Shown: positions 1 through 6,226, counted from the stretch's first letter. The stretch: DNA of 8,554 bases from DATLMR01 sp035537555 (GCA_035537555.1 DATLMR010000261.1:1-8554), one strand, 5' to 3'. The notes: generated from the sequence alone by a model not told the origin. Numbers and translations are program-made.

Positions 1-1290
1 GAGACCGCCCTGCGCGAGACGAGGTCGGCGAGGCTGCTTGCCGACTACGCCGAGGCGCAGGGGTTCAAAGTCGAGCGCGGAGTGGCGGGGATGCCGACGG
101 CCTTCACGGCGACCTACGGGCAGGGGAAGCCTGTCATAGGAGTGCTCGGCGAATACGACGCCTTGCCGGGGCTCTCTCAAAAGATCTCCTCATCGAGAGA
201 AGCCCTCCAGGCAGGCAGCCCCGGGCACGGGTGCGGGCACAACCTCTTCGGCGCGGCCAGCCTCGGAGCGGCCGTCGCCATCAAGGAATTGATCGCCGCG
301 GGCAAGCTTAAAGGCACGGTCCGATTCTACGGCACTCCCGCCGAGGAGGCCGTCGGAGGCAAAGTCTACATGGCGCGCGAGGGCCTGTTCGGCGACGTCG
401 ATGTCTGCCTCGCGTGGCACCCCTCGGACGAGACGAGAGCGGACACGCAGAGCAGCCAGGCCATAGTCGATTTCGTGGTCGAGTTCAACGGCAAGAGCGC
501 GCACGCCGCCTTCGACCCGTGGAACGGACGCAGCGCGGTCGACGGGCTCGAGCTCTTCACGCACGGCATAAACATGATGCGCGAGCACGTGAAGCCGTCG
601 GTCCGAATCCATTACGCGATCATGAAGGGAGGCGACGTTCCGAACGTCGTGCCCGAGTACGCCAAGGTCTGGTGCTGGGTGAGAGATTCGAAGCGGGCCG
701 GGGTCGATGAGGTGCTCGCCCGCGTGCGAAAGGTCGCGGAAGGCGCGGCCATGATGGCCGGGGTCGAATCGAAGCTGACCGTGCAGGCCGGAGATTACGA
801 GATGCTCGTCAACATGGCGGGCGCGAAGCTTGTGAACGCCAACCTGAACTGGGTCGGGCCGGTTCAGTACACCCCCGAAGAGCAGGAGTTCGCCCGCGCC
901 ATTCAGCGCGCGACCGGAATCGAGCCCCGCGGGATGAAGGGCGAGGTCCAGCCCCTAGAAGAGCCGAAGCCCGATCCGCCGGGCGGCTCGACCGACGTGG
1001 CCGACGTGAGCTGGATCGTGCCGACCCTCCACTTTTCCGCCGTGACCGCCCCCGAAGCCGCGCCCTGGCACGCGTGGCCGGTCGTCGCCTGCGGAGGGAT
1101 GTCTATCGGCCATAAGGGGATGGAGCAGGCGGCAAAGGCACTGGCCGCGACCATGGTCGATCTCTTCGAAGACGCGTCCACTCGCGCGGAGATACAGGCG
1201 GAGTTCCGCGAGAAGACGCGAGGCCACGTATACAAGCCTTACATTCCGGACGGGCCGCCCCCCGTGCCGAAAGATGCGGCGCAGCGGTAA
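1..1290 (+). CDS. M20D-family amidohydrolase, AbgB-like (5' truncated by window edge)
   Basis: Metal-dependent cytoplasmic hydrolase of the M20D family, closest in pattern to AbgB-type aminobenzoyl-glutamate hydrolases; the true amide substrate cannot be told. The frame is open to base 1, giving 429 visible residues; AbgB is about 480, so roughly the first 30-50 residues lie outside. In visible numbering: GEYDALPG at 50-57, the metal-binding HGCGHN at 76-81 (Cys78 and His80 are expected ligands), the glutamate pair in PAEEA at 115-116, His140 in HPSD, the dimerisation/substrate-site HAA at 168, PNVVP at 214-218, GSTDVADVSW at 329-338 and a late His at 371 in IGHKG. All key residues appear present. 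The first in-frame start candidate (GTG at 82) is the Val of a conserved GVAGMPTAF stretch, so it is not the real start. No signal peptide can be judged. The family call is firm, the substrate is open. Confidence 0.9.
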   Translation, partial: ETALRETRSARLLADYAEAQGFKVERGVAGMPTAFTATYGQGKPVIGVLGEYDALPGLSQKISSSREALQAGSPGHGCGHNLFGAASLGAAVAIKELIAAGKLKGTVRFYGTPAEEAVGGKVYMAREGLFGDVDVCLAWHPSDETRADTQSSQAIVDFVVEFNGKSAHAAFDPWNGRSAVDGLELFTHGINMMREHVKPSVRIHYAIMKGGDVPNVVPEYAKVWCWVRDSKRAGVDEVLARVRKVAEGAAMMAGVESKLTVQAGDYEMLVNMAGAKLVNANLNWVGPVQYTPEEQEFARAIQRATGIEPRGMKGEVQPLEEPKPDPPGGSTDVADVSWIVPTLHFSAVTAPEAAPWHAWPVVACGGMSIGHKGMEQAAKALAATMVDLFEDASTRAEIQAEFREKTRGHVYKPYIPDGPPPVPKDAAQR

Positions 1291-1299
1291 TTTAAGCGC

Positions 1300-1322
1300 G
1301 GGCGGCCCGGATAACGCCGCCC
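1300..1322 (+). terminator. GC-rich stem-loop after the amidohydrolase gene
   Basis: A perfect 7-bp stem, GGGCGGC (1300-1306) with GCCGCCC (1316-1322), closes a 9-base loop starting 9 bases after the amidohydrolase stop codon. There is no T-run after it, so it is not a textbook intrinsic terminator; it could be a weak or Rho-assisted 3' end, or an mRNA-stabilising hairpin between the two plus-strand genes. Confidence 0.4.
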
Positions 1323-1341
1323 AGGAACGGGTAGTACTTCC

Positions 1342-1902
1342 ATGAACACTTTTGACACAACCGACGCGCTCAAGCTATATTTCGATCTCAGGATGAACTC
1401 GCGCGTTTTGGTACTCAACGCTTCGTACGAGCCCATCAACGTCTGTACGGCCCGGCGTGCAGTCGTGCTCATTCTCAAAGGCGTGGCCAACGCAGAGGAG
1501 AGCTCTTCGCAGTGGCTCCACTCCTCGCGGTTCTCTATGCCTCTCCCTTCGGTCATTCGCCTCATCGAATATATACACATACCGTTCGAGCGAAAGAGCC
1601 TCTCTCGAAAGAACATTCTGCTTAGAGACCACAACACCTGCCAGTACTGCATGCGTATTTTCGCGCCTCACGAGCTTACGCTCGACCACATACACCCGCG
1701 CTCTCGCGGGGGCGACTCGACCTGGGACAACCTCGTTACCTGCTGCCGGCTTTGTAATAATCGAAAGGGAGATCGCTCGCCGGAGGAGGCGGGAATGCGT
1801 CTTCTCAAACGCCCTCAGGGGTACAACCTGCACGTCAATCGCCAGATAATTCGCTACCTCGGCCGTACCGACGAATCCTGGAGGAAGTACCTTTTTTACT
1901 AG
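1342..1902 (+). CDS. HNH endonuclease family protein (COG1403-like), stand-alone
   Basis: Predicted 186-residue HNH nuclease. The N-terminal part carries the LVLNASYEPINV block (23-34) followed by RRAVVLILKG, seen in a widespread family of small chromosomal HNH proteins. The nuclease module follows: CQYC at 100-103, the catalytic LDHIHPRSRGG at 114-124 (Asp115-His116), W128 and N130, then CRLCNN at 135-140. The two CxxC pairs should bind a structural zinc and the His/Asn residues a catalytic metal. All core residues are intact. Family members are usually annotated only as HNH endonuclease and their cellular role is not established; no methylase or restriction partner is adjacent. The start is uncertain: ATG 1342 has only a weak AGGA upstream, while Met18 (ATG 1393) would begin just before the conserved block but has no well-placed ribosome-binding site. 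GC is about 56% by hand count, against about 66% in the permease gene that follows. Confidence 0.9.
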   Translation: MNTFDTTDALKLYFDLRMNSRVLVLNASYEPINVCTARRAVVLILKGVANAEESSSQWLHSSRFSMPLPSVIRLIEYIHIPFERKSLSRKNILLRDHNTCQYCMRIFAPHELTLDHIHPRSRGGDSTWDNLVTCCRLCNNRKGDRSPEEAGMRLLKRPQGYNLHVNRQIIRYLGRTDESWRKYLFY

Positions 1903-1920
1903 GGGCCGCGGAAGGCAAGG

Positions 1921-1954
1921 CGCGCCCGGGCCGAATGCGGAGACGGCCGGCGCG
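1921..1954 (+). terminator. Bulged GC-rich stem-loop downstream of the HNH gene
   Basis: CGCGCC (1921-1926) pairs with GGCGCG (1949-1954), and GGCC (1929-1932) with GGCC (1945-1948), leaving a 2-base bulge and a loop of about 12 bases. An outer pair, GAAGGC (1911-1916) with GCCTTC (1962-1967), encloses it. The element begins 18 bases after the HNH stop. Only TTT follows the inner stem, so termination activity is plausible but not certain. Confidence 0.4.
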
Positions 1955-1984
1955 ACCTTTGGCCTTCTCGCTCGGGCCGTTCAC

Positions 1985-2013
1985 TTGACGGCAAGTTGTG
2001 AAACCTTCATCAT
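1985..2013 (+). promoter_or_regulatory. Candidate sigma70-type promoter for the mla operon
   Basis: TTGACG (1985-1990) matches the -35 consensus at five of six positions. Seventeen bases later CATCAT (2008-2013) matches the -10 box at four of six. An alternative -10, CATACT (2011-2016), would leave a 20-base spacer and is less likely. The site sits in a local A/T-richer patch about 100 bases before the permease start, where a promoter is expected because a stem-loop separates it from the HNH gene. It would leave a leader of roughly 95 bases. Hexamer matching alone gives modest confidence. Confidence 0.4.
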
Positions 2014-2114
2014 ACTGACACTCAGACCCGTGGCGTGGTCGGCCTGAGGCGCGAAGCGAATCTCCAAAAGCGAGGATGCTTTCTACACACGGGGCTGAAG
2101 AGATCTACTGATTA

Positions 2115-2876
2115 ATGAACCCACTTGCACAGGCCGTCTACGAACTTCAAGAAGCGACTCTGCTGATCGGGCGGGCATTCAGCCGCGCGATGTCGAAGCC
2201 TTACTACTTCCGCGAGATCATCGTGCAGATGGACACGGTAGGCTTCGGCTCTCTCATGATCATCATCCTGACGGGTGTTTTCACCGGGGGCGTGCTCGCC
2301 CTGCAAACGGGGGCCACGCTGAAGACTTTCGGCGCGACGGGAGTCACGGGGACTCTCGTGATGACCTCGATGGTGCGAGAGATGGGGCCCGTCCTCGCCT
2401 CGCTCATGCTGGCCGGGCGGGTCGGCTCGGCCATCGCCGCCGAGCTGGGCTCGATGGTGGTCTCGGAGCAGGTCGACGCCATGCGCGCGCTCGGGAGCGA
2501 TCCCGTCAAAAAGCTTGTCTGGCCGAGGCTGCTCGCGCTTGTCGTGATGACGCCCGCGCTCACGCTCGTCGCCGACATGGTCGGGGCCGTCGGCGGCTGG
2601 GTCGTCGCCAGCGCGCTCATGAACGTGGCGAGCTCGGTCTACATCAGCTCGGCCAAAGAAGCGCTCACTTACAACGACATCATCGGAGGAATGATGAAGC
2701 CCGCCGTTTTCGGGCTCATAATCGCCGTCGTGAGCTGCCGCGCGGGGCTGCGCACGTACGGCGGGACGGTGGGCGTCGGCCGCTCGACCACGCAGGCCGT
2801 CGTCTTGTCGGATATACTCATTCTGGTGGCGGATTTCTTCTTATCGAGGTTGATACTGGCTTTCAGCGGAAGTTAG
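2115..2876 (+). CDS. mlaE: MlaE-family ABC lipid transporter permease
   Basis: Inner-membrane permease subunit of an Mla-type ABC transporter (253 residues, normal family length). It should form the homodimeric membrane core on which the MCE protein sits on the periplasmic side and the ATPase on the cytoplasmic side, moving phospholipid or another lipid. Evidence: hydrophobic segments around 44-64, 139-168, 196-208 and 228-250, and the family hallmark GPVLASLMLAGRVGSAIAAE at 91-110, followed by LGSM and EQVDAMRALGSDP at 118-130. A TGA codon at 2109-2111 lies in frame just upstream of ATG 2115, so the start cannot be further out. The ribosome-binding site is poor (GAAGAGA at 2098-2104, about 10 bases from the start). 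First gene of a three-gene operon, 46 bases before the ATPase gene. Direction of transport cannot be read from the sequence. Confidence 0.95.
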   Translation: MNPLAQAVYELQEATLLIGRAFSRAMSKPYYFREIIVQMDTVGFGSLMIIILTGVFTGGVLALQTGATLKTFGATGVTGTLVMTSMVREMGPVLASLMLAGRVGSAIAAELGSMVVSEQVDAMRALGSDPVKKLVWPRLLALVVMTPALTLVADMVGAVGGWVVASALMNVASSVYISSAKEALTYNDIIGGMMKPAVFGLIIAVVSCRAGLRTYGGTVGVGRSTTQAVVLSDILILVADFFLSRLILAFSGS

Positions 2877-2922
2877 GCCCGTCCTTCGCGCCCGACCTTC
2901 GCTTCGCGAGCCCGTTCGAAAA

Positions 2923-3738
2923 ATGCCTGAAGTCATAAACAGCGCAATAGAGTTCAAAGACGTGAAGATGGCTTACGACGATCGCGTGATCCTCGACGGA
3001 GTCAGCTTCGAGGTCAATCCCGGCGAGACGAAGATCGTCATGGGGGGGTCCGGCACGGGCAAATCCACGATCCTCAAGCTGGTGCTCGGGTTGATAAAGC
3101 CCGGGGCCGGTCAGATACTCATCGACGGCGAAGATGTCACCTACAGGTCCGAGCAGGAGATGGTCGAGATTCGCAAGAAGATCGGGATGGTCTTCCAGGA
3201 GGGCGCGCTGTTCGATTCGCTCTCCGTCTACGAGAACGTCGGCTATCGCCTCTTCGAACAGGGGGTCCCCGAAGCGGAGATCGAAGAGACCGTCCGGCGC
3301 ATGCTCAGGTTCGTGAATCTCGAACAGGCCATGTTCATGATGCCGTCCGAGCTGTCGGGCGGCATGCGCCGCCGCGTCGGCATCGCGCGGGCGCTCGTGG
3401 GCAGCCCCAGGCTCATGCTCTTCGACGAGCCCACGGCGGGGCTCGACCCGATCACGGCGAGGACCATACTGGAGCTCGCCATCAAGCTCCGCGACCTGGA
3501 AGGCGTCAGCTCCATCTTCGTCACGCACAGGCTGGACGATATAAAGATGCTCTCCTCGAACTACGCGACGATAACCGACAGCGGCGAGGTCGAGTTTCAG
3601 AAAGAGAACGGGCAGGTCTGCCTCGTCAATACGAGGTTCATCATGCTCAAAGAGGGCAAGGTGATCTTCAGCGGGACCGACGAACAGCTTTACAGCTCGA
3701 AGGACCCTTATATCCAGGACTTTCTGCGTGAATCGTGA
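2923..3738 (+). CDS. mlaF: MlaF-family ABC transporter ATP-binding protein
   Basis: Cytoplasmic ATPase that powers the lipid transporter with the adjacent permease (271 residues). All ABC motifs are present: Walker A GGSGTGKST at 41-49, Q-loop Gln92, signature LSGGM at 144-148, Walker B RLMLFDEP at 163-170, D-loop TAGLD at 171-175 and switch His202. EGALFDSLSVYENV (93-106) after the Q-loop is typical of the MlaF/Ttg2A group. After the switch His there is an extra, polar stretch at about 213-236 before FIMLKEGKVIFSG (239-251); E. coli MlaF is shorter here. The C-terminus ends in a DPYIQDFL motif common to this group. ATG 2923 is chosen because the protein then begins right before the first beta strand, but no clear Shine-Dalgarno is visible, so translation may depend on the permease gene upstream. 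The gap to the MCE gene is 105 bases. Confidence 0.95.
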   Translation: MPEVINSAIEFKDVKMAYDDRVILDGVSFEVNPGETKIVMGGSGTGKSTILKLVLGLIKPGAGQILIDGEDVTYRSEQEMVEIRKKIGMVFQEGALFDSLSVYENVGYRLFEQGVPEAEIEETVRRMLRFVNLEQAMFMMPSELSGGMRRRVGIARALVGSPRLMLFDEPTAGLDPITARTILELAIKLRDLEGVSSIFVTHRLDDIKMLSSNYATITDSGEVEFQKENGQVCLVNTRFIMLKEGKVIFSGTDEQLYSSKDPYIQDFLRES

Positions 3739-3833
3739 CGCACGATCAAGCCCGGGTTGATACCTGTGAAGGGCGATCGGCCTTTCCTGCTTCGGTGATT
3801 ACGGCGTCGGGCATATATTCGCCGCCCGAATTC

Positions 3834-3838
3834 GGAGG
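3834..3838 (+). promoter_or_regulatory. Ribosome-binding site of the MCE gene
   Basis: GGAGG lies 5 bases upstream of ATG 3844. It is the best Shine-Dalgarno in the mla operon and fixes the start of the MCE protein; the permease and ATPase genes have only weak sites, which may favour higher output of the MCE subunit. Confidence 0.8.
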
Positions 3839-3843
3839 TTGTT

Positions 3844-4947
3844 ATGGCAAGAAGTAAAACCACTCTCTCGGAGCTTCGCGTCGGCCTTCTCGCGGTCGCG
3901 ACCCTCGTCATCCTGATAGTCTTCATACTTTCGGTCACGGGCGACATCTCTCTGTTCCGCGACACGATAACCCTCAAGACCAGGTTCAACGCGGCCGAAG
4001 GCCTCAAGAGTGGAGACGAAGTGCGGCTCGCGGGTAAGCGCATAGGCAAGGTCGAAAGCGTCGATTTCGGCGAGGTCCCCGATAAGCCGACCGATAAGCC
4101 GATAGTCGTGACGATGTCGATCGACGGGAAAGAGGTCGGCGACCGCGTGCGCTCCGATTCGCTCGCCGTGCTCGCGCAGCAGGGCTTCCTCGGCGACCGC
4201 GTCATCGACATAACCCCGGGCACGAAGGCGGGCGAGCCGCTGCCCGACGGCGCGGAGATCAGGAGCGCCGACAACGCGGGCCTCGCGCAAGTATTCCAGG
4301 GGGCCAACGACATACTCGTGGTATTCAATACCGTCGGCAAACAGGTGCAGGAGCTCATAGACAACCTGAACCGGGGCGAGGGCACGCTCGGCCGCCTGCT
4401 CCGCGACGACGCGATCTACGTGAACCTGAACCGGACGGTCCTCGAAAGCCAGCAGCTGATCAAGCGCATACAGCAGGGAGAGGGCACCATCGCCAAGTTC
4501 CTCAACGACCCGACTCTCTATAACGACCTGCGCGGGGCGACCACCCAGCTGCAATCGATCGCCGCGGACCTGCGGGCAGGCAAGGGGACGGCGGGCAAAC
4601 TCCTCACCGACGATGCCGTATACGAGCAGACCCGGCAGACCATCGCCCACGCGAACGCCGCGATCGAAAAACTGGACCGGATAACCGGAGACGTGGAAGC
4701 CGGGCGCGGGTCGCTCGGTAAGCTCCTCAAGGACGAGAAGCTGCACGACGACCTCCAGGCGACCGTCACGTCCGTCCGAACTATCAGCCAGGGCCTCGAG
4801 CGAGGCGAAGGGACCGCGGGCCTGTTCCTGAGGGACGCAAAGTTCTACAACAACGCCAACGAGGTCTCCTCAGAGCTCGTCAAGCTCCTTTATGATTTCA
4901 GGCAGAACCCGAAGAAATATCTGAGCGTCAAGGTGAGCATTTTTTAA
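3844..4947 (+). CDS. mlaD: MlaD/MCE-family lipid-binding protein with long repeated C-terminal region
   Basis: Periplasmic substrate-binding subunit of the Mla-type transporter, held in the inner membrane by one N-terminal helix (about 13-32, short basic N-terminus inside). One MCE domain follows at about 42-125, with FNAAEGLKSGDEVRLAG (48-64), KRIGKVESVDF and the later QGFLGDRVIDITPG (113-126). MCE proteins form hexameric rings with a lipid-conducting pore. At 367 residues it is about twice E. coli MlaD (183), owing to a C-terminal region of about 190 residues. That region carries five GxGTxGxLLxD-type repeats starting at Gly178, 212, 246, 287 and 321, and ends in NPKKYLSVKVSIF, a tail common in this MCE subgroup. 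No MlaC- or MlaB-like gene follows; the operon ends here, facing kdsC. The extended part is probably helical and could reach into the periplasm; that is inference. Confidence 0.93.
   Translation: MARSKTTLSELRVGLLAVATLVILIVFILSVTGDISLFRDTITLKTRFNAAEGLKSGDEVRLAGKRIGKVESVDFGEVPDKPTDKPIVVTMSIDGKEVGDRVRSDSLAVLAQQGFLGDRVIDITPGTKAGEPLPDGAEIRSADNAGLAQVFQGANDILVVFNTVGKQVQELIDNLNRGEGTLGRLLRDDAIYVNLNRTVLESQQLIKRIQQGEGTIAKFLNDPTLYNDLRGATTQLQSIAADLRAGKGTAGKLLTDDAVYEQTRQTIAHANAAIEKLDRITGDVEAGRGSLGKLLKDEKLHDDLQATVTSVRTISQGLERGEGTAGLFLRDAKFYNNANEVSSELVKLLYDFRQNPKKYLSVKVSIF
4375..4905 (+). repeat. Five-copy 34-residue repeat region in the MCE protein
   Basis: The coding repeat begins at Gly178, 212, 246, 287 and 321 of the protein (bases 4375, 4477, 4579, 4702 and 4804). 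Units start GEGTLGRLLRD, GEGTIAKFLND, GKGTAGKLLTD, GRGSLGKLLKD and GEGTAGLFLRD, each followed by about 23 polar, helix-like residues. The steps are 34, 34, 41 and 34 residues. The bases have diverged far more than the amino acids, so this is an old protein repeat, not a recent DNA duplication. Confidence 0.9.
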
Positions 4948-4950
4948 TAG

Positions 4951-5007
4951 CGGAGCGATCGCGCTTCGACGGGGCGTGGCGGGAGATTATCGACCTCCGC
5001 CTGCCCC
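4951..5007. terminator. Two stem-loops between convergent mlaD and kdsC
   Basis: First hairpin: CGGAGCG (4951-4957), loop ATCG, CGCTTCG (4962-4968), a 7-bp stem with one G-T wobble. Second: GGGGCG-GGCGG (4971-4982, one bulged T) pairs with CCGCC-TGCCCC (4997-5007), a stem of about 11 bp that can extend by two pairs. Both lie within the 66 bases separating two convergent stop codons, where a bidirectional terminator is expected. Neither is followed by a T-run on either strand; the only T-run (4940-4945) is before the hairpins, inside the MCE stop region. Confidence 0.5.
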
Positions 5008-5013
5008 GCAGTC

Positions 5014-5550
5014 TCAATCGACGTAGCGTGCGAGGGCATCTTTCCACGTGCCCTGGGCCTTCAGGATCAGCTCGATGACTTCTCGGACGGCCCCGCGCCC
5101 GCCCGCCCGGCTCGTCACCAGATGAGAGAACTGCTTCACCTCTTCGACCGCGTCGGCGACGGCGACGGCGAGCCCGGCGCGGCGGAGCACGGGTATATCC
5201 ACCACGTCGTCCCCGACGTAGCATACCTCCTGGTCGGTCAGTTTTTCGGCCGATAGAATCTCTTCGTAAGGCTCGATCTTGATCCACGCGCCTTCATAGA
5301 GGTGCGCGACTTCGAGGTTCTTGGCGCGCTCGCGGACGGCAAACGATCTATTGCCCGAGATGATCGATACGCGCAGGCCCACGCGCGGGGCCATCCGCAT
5401 GGCGTGGCCGTCTTTTATGTCGAAGGCCTTCGTCTCTTCGCCGTTCGGGAGCAGTATGAGGCGGCCGTCGGTGAGCACGCCGTCGCAATCGAGCACGAGC
5501 ATCTTTATCCTTCGCGCCCGCTCCAGTATCTCGCCGGTCAACTCGGTCAC
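5014..5550 (-). CDS. kdsC: KdsC-type 3-deoxy-D-manno-octulosonate 8-phosphate phosphatase
   Basis: Cytoplasmic HAD phosphatase (type C0, no cap domain; 178 residues, normal for KdsC) that removes phosphate from Kdo-8-phosphate to give Kdo for the LPS inner core. Motif I DCDGVLTDG is at 21-29 (nucleophile Asp21, acid Asp23), KAFDIKDGHAMRM at 41-53, motif II IISGN at 63-67, Lys91 as the motif III lysine, motif IV GDDVVDIP at 113-120, and the KdsC C-terminal block AGGRGAVREVIELIL at 149-163, which helps close the active site of neighbouring subunits in the tetramer. KdsC usually reads (T/S)GR after motif II; here it is SGN, an unusual change. The start is GTG, chosen for an excellent GAAGGAG 5 bases upstream. 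It lies 10 bases after the phosphatase gene stop and is probably co-translated. No other Kdo genes are in view. Confidence 0.9.
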   Translation of the reverse strand: MTELTGEILERARRIKMLVLDCDGVLTDGRLILLPNGEETKAFDIKDGHAMRMAPRVGLRVSIISGNRSFAVRERAKNLEVAHLYEGAWIKIEPYEEILSAEKLTDQEVCYVGDDVVDIPVLRRAGLAVAVADAVEEVKQFSHLVTSRAGGRGAVREVIELILKAQGTWKDALARYVD

Positions 5551-5555
5551 GCGAA

Positions 5556-5562
5556 CTCCTTC
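5556..5562 (-). promoter_or_regulatory. Ribosome-binding site of kdsC
   Basis: On the minus strand GAAGGAG ends 5 bases before the GTG start codon at 5550-5548. Its first bases overlap the TGA stop codon (5563-5561) of the upstream phosphatase gene, which suggests coupled translation of the pair and supports GTG as the true start. Confidence 0.8.
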
Positions 5563-6226
5563 AAGAGAAGTTTTCCTTCAACTCCTCGAACGTGTCTATG
5601 ATCAGGTCGGGCGAGCTCAGCCCGAGCTGCTCGCGGGTGCGGAAGCCGTAAGAGACGGCGCAGGTGAGCGTGCCCGCGCGCGCGCCGGAGAGCACGTCGT
5701 TTTCGCTGTCTCCGATCATCACGGCCTCGCTCGCGTCGCCTTTAAGAACCACGAGCGCCTGCCGGACCGGCTCCGGGTCAGGCTTGCGCGCCGAAACGGT
5801 GTCGCCCCCGATTATGCAATCGAAATCCCCGGCTATACCGAAGTGTTCGAGGATGAGGCCGGTGAATCGCGCCTCCTTGCTCGTGACGACCGCTTTCCGC
5901 TTGCCCCTGAAGTGAGCGAGCGTCTCCGCCACGCCGGGGTAGAGGCGCGTAGAGACCAGCATCTGGTCGGCGTAATGCTTGTGCATGAGACCGATGCCTT
6001 CGGCGTGCAGGCGCTCGTCCGGCGGGCGCGATTCGGGGTCGGTCGCGGTGAGCGAGCGGTGCACGAGCACGCGGACCCCGTCGCCTACGAAGCTGCCGAC
6101 CGTGGCTTCATCGAGCTGTGAGCGCCCCAGGTCGCGAAGCATGAGATTGACCGACCTGGCGAGATCCGGCCCCGAGGCTATGAGCGTGCCGTCGAGGTCG
6201 AAGAGCATGAGTTTTACCTTGATCAT
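5561..6226 (-). CDS. gph: HAD-superfamily phosphatase, phosphoglycolate phosphatase-like (Gph)
   Basis: Cytoplasmic HAD hydrolase (221 residues from the chosen start) with a helical C1 cap, of the Gph/PGMB type. It likely dephosphorylates 2-phosphoglycolate or a similar small phosphate ester; specificity cannot be read from sequence. Motif I FDLDGTL is at 9-15 (Asp10 and Asp12), cap about 17-92, motif II VVTSK with Thr115, motif III Lys148 in ARKPDPEP, and motif IV GDSENDVLSGARAG at 172-185 (Asp173, Asp177), then VSYGFR. Everything needed for catalysis is there. The frame opens further to a TTG at 6262, but ATG 6226 gives the usual MIKVKLMLFDLDGTL beginning and is preferred; neither has a strong ribosome-binding site. 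It lies 117 bases after acs and 10 bases before kdsC. Pairing of the two phosphatases could mean a shared transcript; a role in Kdo synthesis for this one is not supported. Confidence 0.85.
   Translation of the reverse strand: MIKVKLMLFDLDGTLIASGPDLARSVNLMLRDLGRSQLDEATVGSFVGDGVRVLVHRSLTATDPESRPPDERLHAEGIGLMHKHYADQMLVSTRLYPGVAETLAHFRGKRKAVVTSKEARFTGLILEHFGIAGDFDCIIGGDTVSARKPDPEPVRQALVVLKGDASEAVMIGDSENDVLSGARAGTLTCAVSYGFRTREQLGLSSPDLIIDTFEELKENFS

Noticed and set aside
2863..3528. Open frame of 221 codons on the minus strand opposite mlaF
   Set aside because: Fully antisense to an intact ABC ATPase, with low-complexity acidic and His-rich composition typical of a shadow frame.
3814..3819. TATATT as a -10 box for a separate promoter of the MCE gene
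   Set aside because: A good -10 match, but no -35-like hexamer lies 16-18 bases upstream, and a start there would leave the ribosome-binding site almost at the transcript's 5' end.
3799..4746. Open frame of 315 codons on the minus strand opposite the MCE gene
   Set aside because: Antisense to a confident MCE gene; its repeat-like pattern only mirrors the sense-strand repeats, and no domain is recognised.
5321..6121. Open frame of 266 codons on the plus strand over kdsC and gph
   Set aside because: It crosses two well-supported minus-strand phosphatase genes with intact catalytic motifs and has no recognisable family features.
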